Origin: Pseudarthrobacter phenanthrenivorans Sphe3
GTDB lineage: Bacteria; Actinomycetota; Actinomycetes; Actinomycetales; Micrococcaceae
Reading direction: 5' to 3'
NCBI RefSeq assembly: GCF_000189535.1
Contig: NC_015145.1
Coordinates: 3,782,001 to 3,846,000, forward strand
DNA: 64,000 nt
Under the pieces are notes generated by a model. The model was given only the letters and a program-made list of their open reading frames with translations. It was not told the DNA's origin and did not search any database. The position numbers were made by a program, and so were the translations under genes. Numbering within the stretch: the first letter of the stretch is position 1; every line of letters starts with the position of its first letter. Shown one piece after another: positions 27,415-34,295 of the stretch.

Positions 27415-28089
27415 ATGGCAGTGGAAGCCCACCATCCGCGAACGGCGCACCGCCCGCGGATGGTCCAGCCCAAAGCTGCTGCCCGCGGCCTGGCCGTGTG
27501 GGTGGTTCCGGCGGAAGGCACCAGCCCGGAACTCCTGGCGCGTGCCGCCCAACTGGTCCTTGCCAGGGCCCTCCAGACTGCTCCGGAGGCGGAAGTCCAT
27601 TGGCCTGCCGCCGGAGCTCCCACGTCCGGGGTCTCCGCTGACGCGGGGGGAGGAACAGCAGACGACTCCTCTCAGCCTTCCTCCGCGGCGGAGAACCCCG
27701 GCGGTCCCGGCCAGGCACCCAGTGAGGACGACGGCGGCACGCGGCTGCCGCCGTCGGCCGGGCCCGTCAGCCGGGTGGCCGTGGACCTGGCGGCGGAAAC
27801 CGTCCTGCTGGACGGCAGGCCGGTGCCGCTGACCGGCGTCGAATACAAAGTCCTCCGCTACCTGGTGACGCACCTGTCCCGCACTGTGGGCCGGGAGGAA
27901 CTGCAGGAGTTCCTGGAGTCGCTGCATTTCCCCGGCGCCACTGCCCGGTCCATCGACGTGTACGTGGGCCGGATCCGCCGGAAGCTGGGAAATGCCCGCC
28001 ATGCCGTGGCCACTGTCCGCGGCGGCGGATACCAGTTTGTGCCCGGCTCCTGCGCCACCGTTCGCGGCCCGGCGGAATACTGCATATGA
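27415..28089 (+). CDS. Winged-helix (OmpR/PhoB C-terminal type) protein without receiver
   Basis: A 224-residue protein. Residues about 120-215 form a Trans_reg_C winged helix (LTGVEYKVLRYLVTH, RSIDVYVGRIRRKLG, VRGGGYQF). The first 115 residues hold no receiver domain but a short conserved-looking segment (ARGLAVWVVPAEG) and a long Gly/Ser/Pro/Glu linker. It is 9 bp after allB, so it is probably cotranscribed with the allantoin genes. It may regulate them or simply lie at the operon end. Confidence 0.8.
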   Translation: MAVEAHHPRTAHRPRMVQPKAAARGLAVWVVPAEGTSPELLARAAQLVLARALQTAPEAEVHWPAAGAPTSGVSADAGGGTADDSSQPSSAAENPGGPGQAPSEDDGGTRLPPSAGPVSRVAVDLAAETVLLDGRPVPLTGVEYKVLRYLVTHLSRTVGREELQEFLESLHFPGATARSIDVYVGRIRRKLGNARHAVATVRGGGYQFVPGSCATVRGPAEYCI

Positions 28090-28170
28090 CGCCGGAGTTG
28101 TATGACTGAGCGGAAAGCCGCTTCACTTGATGTTTTGCCATTACCTGACAAAGACTTCCAAAGGAATGCC

Positions 28171-28650
28171 ATGAGCCAGACCCTGACCACCAAGCTTCAG
28201 CCCGGAACCCAGGCCCCTGATTTCACCCTTCAGGATGCCCAGGGCCGCGAGACTGCCTTGGCCGACTACCGTGGCAAGAACGTCATCGTGTACTTCTACC
28301 CGAAGGCCGCCACCCCTGGCTGCACCACCGAAGCCTGCGATTTCCGCGACAGCCTGGCGTCCCTGCAGGGCAAGGGCTACGAGGTCACTGGCGTCTCCCC
28401 CGACGCCCCGGAAGCACTGGCCGGCTTCACCGGTGACTTCTCCCTGACCTTCCCCCTGCTCTCCGACCCCGACCACGCCGTCGCCCTGGCCTACGGTGCC
28501 TGGGGCGAGAAGCTGGTCAACGGCGAGATCGTTGAAGGCATCGTCCGTTCCACCGTCGTGGTGGACCCCGAAGGCAAGGTCACCCTGGCGCAGTACCAGG
28601 TCCAGGCAGACGGGCACGTCGCAGCGCTCAAGGAAGCCCTGGGACTCTAA
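28171..28650 (+). CDS. bcp: Thioredoxin-dependent thiol peroxidase (Bcp/PrxQ)
   Basis: A 159-residue PrxQ-type peroxiredoxin that reduces peroxides. The peroxidatic Cys is in ATPGCTTEACDFRD near residue 46, and the resolving Cys is 5 residues later, as in BCP alpha-type proteins. The ATG at 28171 follows AAAGGA. It ends in a strong hairpin terminator shared with the convergent MFS gene. Confidence 0.93.
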   Translation: MSQTLTTKLQPGTQAPDFTLQDAQGRETALADYRGKNVIVYFYPKAATPGCTTEACDFRDSLASLQGKGYEVTGVSPDAPEALAGFTGDFSLTFPLLSDPDHAVALAYGAWGEKLVNGEIVEGIVRSTVVVDPEGKVTLAQYQVQADGHVAALKEALGL

Positions 28651-28662
28651 CGCTCTCTCACA

Positions 28663-28720
28663 TAACGCCGGTTTTCCCCGACGCTCCCGCAGTCCAAAAC
28701 TGCGGGAGCGTCCGGCGTTA
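28663..28720. terminator. Compound hairpin terminator between bcp and the MFS gene
   Basis: An inner perfect 13-bp stem (28680-28692 with 28700-28712) is surrounded by an outer 9-bp stem (TAACGCCGG at 28663-28671 with CCGGCGTTA at 28712-28720, one base shared). The right end includes the stop codon of the convergent MFS gene. Confidence 0.75.
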
Positions 28721-30211
28721 AGAGTCGCTGGCCGCCGCTTTCGCCTCTGCCGCCGCCGCGGCATACTCCTCGGAAACCGTTCGGTAGACCGGCGTGAGGA
28801 AAGCCAGCAGTGCCGCCGCAATCATGATGATGCCGGCGATCAGGAACACCAGGGCGATGCCGCGGGAGGTGCCCTCGCCCAGCAGCGGGGCCAATTGGGC
28901 GGCGCCCTCGGTGGAGCGTGCGTAGGGGATGATCCAGAACTGTGCCAGGGGCGCGATCAGAAACGCGGTGATGGGTGCAGCCGCGGACTCGAACGCCATG
29001 GCGAACCCGAACACCCGCCCTTGGCGCTGCAGCGGCACCACCTGCTGGATGACCGTCTGCTCGGCCGCCTCAACGAAGGGGATCAGGACCAGGTACAGCC
29101 AGATGCCGGCAATATAGAGCCACGCCCACTCCCGGATAGTAAACACGGCGCCAAGGAACCCCATTGCCACCACCGCGAGGAGCAGGCTGCGCAGCGGGTT
29201 GGCGCCAAGTCCGAACTTGCCGATCAGCGCACCGCCGATGATGAATCCGGTGGACCCCAGCGCGAACACGGCTCCCCACACCTCTACGGGGAACATCTCC
29301 AGGCCGTACGGATCCATCAACGCCATGTAGACGCCGCCAATGAAGTTGTTGAATGTGGAGAACAGGATCAACGCGAACAGACCGGTGATGGCCATGACCG
29401 CGGCGACCGAGCCGCGGAGGTCAAACGAGCCGTGGGCGTCGGTGGCGGCCACCCGTACTTCCTCGGGCATGCGCAGGGTCAGCAGGTGCGCGAAAGCCAG
29501 CGCAGTGAGGACGACGGCGACGACCACCGTCCAGCCCATGCCCAGCAGTCCGACTGACAGCCCGGAAAGTACCGACGTGACGATGAATGCCAGGCCCTGC
29601 ACCATGCCCACCATTCCGTTGGCGTTGGCGCGGCGGTCCGGCTCGATGAGGATGGTCACCGTGGTGGAGAGGGCAACATTGCGCATGTTCTCCACCACCG
29701 CACCGATCAGGATGATCATGGTGAAGATCCAGAACCAGGGCTGGGCGAGGTCCAGCAGGCGGGGAGTCGGCGTCAGCAGGAACATCACTCCGGCGAGCAC
29801 GAACATCACCATGGTGAAGGCGGCTGCGAAGCGCATCACGGTGAGCTTGCGGTAGCGGTCCACGAACGTGCCGAAACTGATGCTGGAAAGGGCGATCAGC
29901 AGCATGTATGCGCCGCCGACCACCCCCGTGGCAATGACGTTGCGCGTCTCGAGGTACACCCAGAACGTGAGTGCGAACCATAAATAGCTTGTGGTGATGT
30001 TGGCGACTGCGGTGTTCAGCAGGATGCCTTTAAACGTGCGGAACCGCCGCCCAGGACTGCGCAGGGATGTGTCGACGGCGTCCGGGTTGGCCAGGTGCGG
30101 AGCGCCGTCGTCCTCAACCGGCGCGGACACAGCCCTGCCGTCCCCGCGAAGCCTGTTCCCGCCGTCGGAAGCTGCACCGGCCCGTTCCCGTGCCGGTTCC
30201 TGCTCGGTCAT
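28718..30211 (-). CDS. MFS transporter with long cytosolic N terminus
   Basis: A 497-residue MFS carrier with about twelve helices and a 60-residue charged N-terminal arm. GTFVDRYRKL after helix 2 is the family loop motif, and QQVVPLQRQGRVFGFAMAF is typical of the MFS_3/enterobactin-exporter-like group, so export of a small molecule is likely. The ATG at 30211 is 7 nt after TACACT (30224-30219), which suggests a leaderless transcript. The substrate is not known. Confidence 0.85.
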   Translation of the reverse strand: MTEQEPARERAGAASDGGNRLRGDGRAVSAPVEDDGAPHLANPDAVDTSLRSPGRRFRTFKGILLNTAVANITTSYLWFALTFWVYLETRNVIATGVVGGAYMLLIALSSISFGTFVDRYRKLTVMRFAAAFTMVMFVLAGVMFLLTPTPRLLDLAQPWFWIFTMIILIGAVVENMRNVALSTTVTILIEPDRRANANGMVGMVQGLAFIVTSVLSGLSVGLLGMGWTVVVAVVLTALAFAHLLTLRMPEEVRVAATDAHGSFDLRGSVAAVMAITGLFALILFSTFNNFIGGVYMALMDPYGLEMFPVEVWGAVFALGSTGFIIGGALIGKFGLGANPLRSLLLAVVAMGFLGAVFTIREWAWLYIAGIWLYLVLIPFVEAAEQTVIQQVVPLQRQGRVFGFAMAFESAAAPITAFLIAPLAQFWIIPYARSTEGAAQLAPLLGEGTSRGIALVFLIAGIIMIAAALLAFLTPVYRTVSEEYAAAAAEAKAAASDS

Positions 30212-30218
30212 GCGTCCC

Positions 30219-30224
30219 AGTGTA
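30219..30224 (-). promoter_or_regulatory. -10 hexamer of a leaderless MFS transcript
   Basis: TACACT on the minus strand lies 7 nt before the ATG, with no ribosome site between. Confidence 0.45.
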
Positions 30225-30300
30225 ATAACGGAGAGCAGGAGCCGATAGGGAAAATTCCCCTCCCTTGCTATCCCAGGTTGCCGCCTCTTGTGGCCGGTGA

Positions 30301-30306
30301 CAGGAT
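30301..30306 (+). promoter_or_regulatory. -10-like CAGGAT of the GNAT gene
   Basis: CAGGAT lies exactly 6 nt before the ATG at 30313. Confidence 0.35.
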
Positions 30307-30312
30307 GGCGGC

Positions 30313-30882
30313 ATGGCGATCGAGGTACGTCCTGCCACTGAGTTCGAAGACGTTAGGACCGTGCTGGGACCCAAGCGGCCGGACGCCACTGTCTGTTGGT
30401 GCCTGAGCTACCGCATTCCGTCCAGGCAGAATGTGGCACTGCGCGGAACCGAGCGCCGAGACCTGGTGCGGCAGCTGGTTGCAGAGGATCCCCCACCGGG
30501 AGTCCTGGCGTACGACGACGGCGAAGCAGTTGGGTGGGCAGCGGTTCATCCGCGCGCCGGCACCAGTTTCGCCGGCAACCGGAAGATCCCCCATATCGAC
30601 GATCTGGACGTCTGGTCAGTGTGGTGCATCCGGGTGCGTCCGGGGCACCGAGGCAAGGGCATTTCGCACCACCTGCTGAACGGTGCCGTCGAGTTCGCCA
30701 GGAGCTACGGTGCCCCTGCCATTGAGGGCTATCCGGTGGACAACGGCGGCAGCAAGGTGGACCTCACCATGGCGTACGTGGGCACCAGGAAACTCTTCGA
30801 GGACGCAGGCTTCGTCAAAGCCGCGGACACAACTTCAGTGCTCAACGGATTTCCGCGGGTCCTGATGCGCCTGGCGTTTTAG
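30313..30882 (+). CDS. GNAT-family N-acetyltransferase
   Basis: A 189-residue acetyltransferase fold. The acetyl-CoA loop is VRPGHRGKGISHHLL near residue 100, and the last strand carries YVGTRKLFEDAGF. The N-terminal part has a CWCLSY motif seen in a GNAT subgroup of unknown substrate. CAGGAT (30301-30306) lies exactly 6 nt before the ATG, which suggests a leaderless transcript. It is a single gene. Confidence 0.85.
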   Translation: MAIEVRPATEFEDVRTVLGPKRPDATVCWCLSYRIPSRQNVALRGTERRDLVRQLVAEDPPPGVLAYDDGEAVGWAAVHPRAGTSFAGNRKIPHIDDLDVWSVWCIRVRPGHRGKGISHHLLNGAVEFARSYGAPAIEGYPVDNGGSKVDLTMAYVGTRKLFEDAGFVKAADTTSVLNGFPRVLMRLAF

Positions 30883-30975
30883 GCTGGCGCCGAAAAACGG
30901 GGCGGCAGGGCTGTCAAAACAGCTGCACGCCCATTTCCTACTTCCTGTCAAGGCCTGTCGCAGGTTTGACTAGTC

Positions 30976-30987
30976 AGCATGCTTAGT
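30976..30987. promoter_or_regulatory. AGCATGCTTAGT motif, second copy
   Basis: This is the same 12-mer as at 2433-2444. It lies between TTGACT (30966-30971) and the start of the small secreted protein, 160 bp upstream of its ATG. The region 30883-31149 holds no gene. Confidence 0.3.
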
Positions 30988-31149
30988 ATTAGCGTCGAAG
31001 TAACGGTGATGCCGGTATGGCAATGCCGTTACGGACGCTGTAAAGCGTTTGTAATCAAGCAAATCAACAGTTCCGCCGGCAGTTCCGCATGGGGGCTGGA
31101 GCGTCGGGGGTTCAAGCGCCGGTCAACCGGCACTGAAAGGAACATAGAG

Positions 31150-31695
31150 ATGCGAACACGAGTTTTGGCACCAATAGCAGCAGTGGCATTGTCCGGAGCA
31201 ATGATGTTTGGCGCTACCGCGCCGGCCTCAGCAGCACCGCCGGCACCGGCCCCGGCAGCGGCAGCAAACGCTGCTGACGTAGCAAATGTCACCGCCACCA
31301 TCAACGAAACGATCGACGGTGTGGGCAGCTTTACCGGATCCTTCGTTCCCACCGGATTCAGTACCGAGAACGGCGACCTGACGGTAACGGGCCTCGTTGA
31401 GGGCACCTTCACCAGCGTTGATGGTGTAGTCACACCCATCAGCCAGACCGTGACAACCACTGTTGACGCCGGCACCTCCAACGCCGCCTGCGACATCATC
31501 AACCTCGACCTGGGACCCCTCAACCTTAATGTCCTGGGTCTCGTGGTAGACCTCAGCCAGGTCCAGCTGGACATCACGGCGGTACCGGGCGCGGGAAACC
31601 TGCTGGGCAACCTGCTGTGCTCTGTGGCCGGCCTGCTTGACGGCAACGGCACCAGCGGCCTGGCGAACCTGCTTAACCGCGCGCTCGGGCTCTAA
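31150..31695 (+). CDS. Small secreted protein of unknown function (181 aa)
   Basis: A Sec signal peptide (MRTRVLAPIAAVALSGAMMF, cleavage after the ASA near residue 29) is followed by an Ala-rich stretch and a domain of about 140 residues. The domain has two cysteines that could form a disulfide (in NAACDIINLDLGPLNLNVLG and GNLLCSVAGLL) and a Leu/Asn-rich C terminus. The ATG at 31150 follows GAAAGGAA. Similar secreted proteins with a DLGPLxLxxLGLxVDL motif occur in several actinobacteria without a named function. It is monocistronic and ends at a terminator. Confidence 0.75.
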   Translation: MRTRVLAPIAAVALSGAMMFGATAPASAAPPAPAPAAAANAADVANVTATINETIDGVGSFTGSFVPTGFSTENGDLTVTGLVEGTFTSVDGVVTPISQTVTTTVDAGTSNAACDIINLDLGPLNLNVLGLVVDLSQVQLDITAVPGAGNLLGNLLCSVAGLLDGNGTSGLANLLNRALGL

Positions 31696-31717
31696 CGGTC
31701 CAGCATTGTGGTGCACG

Positions 31718-31755
31718 GTTGTGGGCGGTCCGGACGGGCCGCCCACAACTTCGTT
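31718..31755 (+). terminator. Terminator after the secreted protein gene
   Basis: A perfect 11-bp stem (GTTGTGGGCGG at 31718-31728 with CCGCCCACAAC at 31739-31749) with a 10-nt loop is followed by TTCGTT. Confidence 0.7.
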
Positions 31756-31767
31756 AAGACTGAAGGG

Positions 31768-31887
31768 TCAGGGCTTTTTCCACCATTTACCGGGCCAGCC
31801 CTCATCGATGGCCCACAGCGCCAAGAGCAGGGCGTCGACTGTCATAAGTCCCGCGATAAGGTACGCCCAACCTGTATACCAAGCCAC
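31768..31887 (-). CDS. 39-residue membrane microprotein
   Basis: A short gene with a GTG start at 31887 and an AGGAG ribosome site 7 nt upstream. The product has one hydrophobic helix (about residues 6-27: GWAYLIAGLMTVDALLLALW) and a Trp/Lys-rich C terminus (WPGKWWKKP). The strong ribosome site, the membrane-helix pattern and the clean end suggest a real gene. Its function is unknown; it may modulate a larger membrane protein. It lies 53 bp after the gene at 31941-32255, on the same strand. Confidence 0.6.
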   Translation of the reverse strand: MAWYTGWAYLIAGLMTVDALLLALWAIDEGWPGKWWKKP

Positions 31888-31940
31888 TGCAATCTCCTGA
31901 CTGTATCCCCCAGCCACTCGATTGCTCCTAAGTGTGGCAC

Positions 31941-32255
31941 TTAAAGCGCCAGTACGGAACGTCCTCCGTCCGCAGTCTTAAAGAGTGCTTCCAGCCGGAT
32001 GTGCGCTTCCGTCTCCAGCTTGAGGCGTCTTGTCAGCCGCTCCACCTGCTGGGACATTTCCGCCCCGACGGGAAGCCGGTCTCCCGGCCAGCTCCACACC
32101 TCCCGTGATTCCGCCAAGGCCTGGGCCAGCGCCTTGGCTGCGGCGCGTACTTTCCGCCGGTGGAAATAGACGCGCAGCAGTGCCCGGCCCTTATCAAGCG
32201 CCGCGCAGAAAGCGGCATGGACTGCGGGCGCCCGGTCTTTGCTGATGTCTTCCAT
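31941..32255 (-). CDS. Hypothetical helical protein (104 aa)
   Basis: A basic, Ala/Leu/Arg-rich and probably all-helical protein (VRAAAKALAQALAES, QQVERLTRRLKLETEAHIRLEALF). It has no known motif. The ATG at 32255 is chosen, with GGAGAAAG 11-12 nt upstream; a GTG at 32309 would add 18 residues. I do not recognise a function. Confidence 0.55.
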   Translation of the reverse strand: MEDISKDRAPAVHAAFCAALDKGRALLRVYFHRRKVRAAAKALAQALAESREVWSWPGDRLPVGAEMSQQVERLTRRLKLETEAHIRLEALFKTADGGRSVLAL

Positions 32256-32475
32256 GTACTGCACTTTCTCCGAGCCGTTCAGCCCCCCGGCAGGTCGTCT
32301 TTGACCCACATCCGTGGAGGCTACTGCCTGTCTTAGAGTGTGGACGGGCTACCTCAACGTCCGGGCAAGCAGGTCCAAGGATTTGCACAAGATCGCCCCG
32401 TCACATGCAGGTCATCCGGCTCATATGAAGCGGGGCAATATGCCGGGCGGGGGTAATTGCGGTAGAAGTAGACCC

Positions 32476-32877
32476 ATGATCTCCCCCTCAGGACCCCGCC
32501 GTGCCGTCGTTATTGAAGATGACGCAGATATCCGTGGATTGCTGGTACGCGTCCTGGGCAAGCAGGGCTTCGACGTCACGCATGCGGAGGCAGCCCTTCC
32601 CGGAGTAGAGGAAGCGCGCCGGACGCGGCCCCACCTGGTCACCCTCGACTTAAACCTGCCGGACAACGACGGGCTGGAAGCATGCAGGCTGCTGCGCGGG
32701 TTTTCCGATGCCGTGATTGTGGTGCTCACTGCCCGGGAAAGTGAACTGGACCGGCTGGCAAGCCTGGAAGCCGGAGCGGATGCATACTTCAGCAAGCCGT
32801 TCAGCCCCAAGGAATTGCAGTCTGGCATTGACGCAATCTTCAATCGGAGATTTTCCGCAGCAGCCTCTCCCACGTGA
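32476..32877 (+). CDS. Stand-alone response-regulator receiver protein
   Basis: A 133-residue CheY-like receiver with the acidic pair in VIEDDADIRGLL, the phosphate-accepting Asp in LVTLDLNLPDNDG and the Lys in FSKPFSP. There is no output domain. No histidine kinase is near, so it may act by protein contact with a remote kinase. The ATG at 32476 is chosen by domain start; TAGAAG lies 7 nt upstream and may be a leaderless -10 element. Confidence 0.85.
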   Translation: MISPSGPRRAVVIEDDADIRGLLVRVLGKQGFDVTHAEAALPGVEEARRTRPHLVTLDLNLPDNDGLEACRLLRGFSDAVIVVLTARESELDRLASLEAGADAYFSKPFSPKELQSGIDAIFNRRFSAAASPT

Positions 32878-32887
32878 CCGCCACGCC

Positions 32888-32916
32888 TTGACATGGCAGC
32901 ACAGCTGCTCTTGAAT
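32888..32916 (+). promoter_or_regulatory. Promoter of uraD-uraH
   Basis: TTGACA (32888-32893), a 17-bp spacer and TTGAAT (32911-32916) form a good vegetative promoter. The operator-like sites at 32917-32953 follow directly, as in the hyi promoter. Confidence 0.55.
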
Positions 32917-32953
32917 ATTACGTATGCTGAAATAACAGTTCCATGATGCGGAA
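32917..32953 (+). promoter_or_regulatory. TTCC-N7-GGAA operator before uraD
   Basis: TTCC-ATGATGC-GGAA (32939-32953) has a degenerate second copy 21-22 bp upstream (ATTA-CGTATGC-TGAA). The arrangement matches the site before hyi. Its N7-GGAA part GTGATGCGGAA/ATGATGCGGAA is shared almost exactly with the amidase promoter. Confidence 0.55.
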
Positions 32954-33049
32954 GCTTTGGGAAATGATGACCCAAGGCGCCGGGTAGTCCGGCTTCCGCA
33001 TAGCCGTCACCATGGATGCCAGCAGATCGTTACCAAGGAACCAGCCAGC

Positions 33050-33547
33050 ATGAAGCTAGCCGAATTCAACAGTGCGGATGCCACCCTGGCCGCCGAAACC
33101 CTCAGGCCCTGCATCGACGTCACGAGGTGGGTGGATACCGTGGCCGGCGCACGCCCCTTCGCCAGCAAGGATGCGCTCCTGGCGTTCGCATCCCAGGCCG
33201 CCAGCCCCTTCACCCCGGCGGAGGTTGAATCCGCCATGGCCCACCATCCGCGGATTGGAGAACGGCCGACGGCGGGCACCGCCGAAGCGTCCATGTCCCG
33301 TTCGGAGCAGGCCGGGGTGGACCCTGCAGACACCGCGGTTGCCCACGCCCTGGCCCAGGGCAACCGGGAGTACGAGGAAAAGTTCGGGCGCGTCTTCCTG
33401 ATCCGCGCCGCCGGCCGGACCGCCCCTGAAATCCTGCGGACGCTGAACGAACGCCTGGCCAACTCCCCTGCGGAAGAAGACACCATCGTGGCCCAGCAGC
33501 TGCGTGAAATCGCCGTCCTGCGGCTTGAAGGACTGATCACCGAATGA
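33050..33547 (+). CDS. uraD: 2-oxo-4-hydroxy-4-carboxy-5-ureidoimidazoline (OHCU) decarboxylase
   Basis: A 165-residue all-helical OHCU decarboxylase that gives S-allantoin in urate breakdown. The catalytic His and neighbours are in AHHPRIGERP near residue 66, and the C-terminal half has EYEEKFGRVFLIRAAGR as usual. The ATG at 33050 follows AAGGAA by 9 nt. It overlaps uraH by ATGA. Uricase is not in the window. Confidence 0.94.
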   Translation: MKLAEFNSADATLAAETLRPCIDVTRWVDTVAGARPFASKDALLAFASQAASPFTPAEVESAMAHHPRIGERPTAGTAEASMSRSEQAGVDPADTAVAHALAQGNREYEEKFGRVFLIRAAGRTAPEILRTLNERLANSPAEEDTIVAQQLREIAVLRLEGLITE

Positions 33548-33882
33548 GCGTCTCCCACGTCACCACCCATATCCTCGACACAGGCGCCGGACGCCCGGCG
33601 GCGGGAGTCGCCGTCGTGCTTTACCAAAACGACGCCGGCACCTGGCGCCACATTGCAGATTCCACCACCGACGCCGACGGCCGGGCACAGGACCTTGGTC
33701 CGGAGCACCTGGAGGCCGGACACTACAAGCTCAACTTCGCCACCGGGGACTATTACGCGGCACGGCAGACCGCCACCTTCTTTCCGGAAGTGGACCTGGT
33801 GTTCGAGGTGACCGGATCCGAGCACTACCACGTGCCCCTCCTGCTCAGCCCGTACGCCTACTCCACCTACCGCGGCAGTTGA
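33544..33882 (+). CDS. uraH: 5-hydroxyisourate hydrolase (transthyretin-like)
   Basis: A 112-residue HIU hydrolase. The family residues are HILDT with the conserved His near the N terminus and the invariant YRGS at the C terminus. It acts between uricase and UraD and is translationally coupled with uraD. Confidence 0.95.
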   Translation: MSVSHVTTHILDTGAGRPAAGVAVVLYQNDAGTWRHIADSTTDADGRAQDLGPEHLEAGHYKLNFATGDYYAARQTATFFPEVDLVFEVTGSEHYHVPLLLSPYAYSTYRGS

Positions 33883-33897
33883 GGCCACCGAAAAATG

Positions 33898-33903
33898 TAG
33901 GCT
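33898..33903 (+). promoter_or_regulatory. -10 hexamer TAGGCT for a leaderless transcript
   Basis: TAGGCT is exactly 6 nt before the ATG at 33910, and no ribosome site is present. Confidence 0.5.
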
Positions 33904-33909
33904 TGATCC

Positions 33910-34223
33910 ATGCCTTCTGAACAACCCGCTGCCGAACGCCGCGAAATTACCGTCCGCCGCGCGCCCAAGTATGTGCCGTTCCTCATCCTCGGCGCACTGG
34001 TGGGCATCGCGGCGGCAGCGGTGATGGCCTACGGTGTTCCCGAAAATCCAAGCTTCGACGCCGGGGCCGTCTTCGGGTTCTTCATGGTGGCGTTTGCCGC
34101 CGGTGGCGCCATCCTCGGAGCCGTGGTGGCCCTGGTCTTGACCGCCGGAGCATCAAGCGGCAGCAGAAGGCCGTTGTGGAAGCCGTCCCGGATTCCGAAC
34201 CGGACACGGATCCGCAGCCGTAG
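33910..34223 (+). CDS. Two-helix membrane protein, frame disrupted near 34138
   Basis: The frame opening at 33910 encodes a charged arm and two membrane helices (VPFLILGALVGIAAAAVMAYG; FGFFMVAFAAGGAILGAVVALVL). After about residue 76 this frame turns into Ser/Arg-rich sequence that runs on into the start of purF (stop at 34401), which is unlikely. In the next frame, from 34140, the codons read DRRSIKRQQKAVVEAVPDSE and stop at TAG 34221-34223. This is a natural basic-then-acidic tail, so one base seems to be missing near 34138. Restored length would be 104 residues. Function unknown; the gene lies before purF. Confidence 0.65.
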
Positions 34224-34283
34224 CCCGGCTGCAGGGAAACGGTCACAAACGGGCGGCCGGAAAAGTCCTACCCCATGTCGTGA

Positions 34284-34289
34284 GATAAT
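34284..34289 (+). promoter_or_regulatory. -10 hexamer GATAAT of a leaderless purF transcript
   Basis: GATAAT stands exactly 6 nt before the GTG start of purF, and no ribosome site lies between. Confidence 0.5.
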
Positions 34290-34295
34290 CGACCA

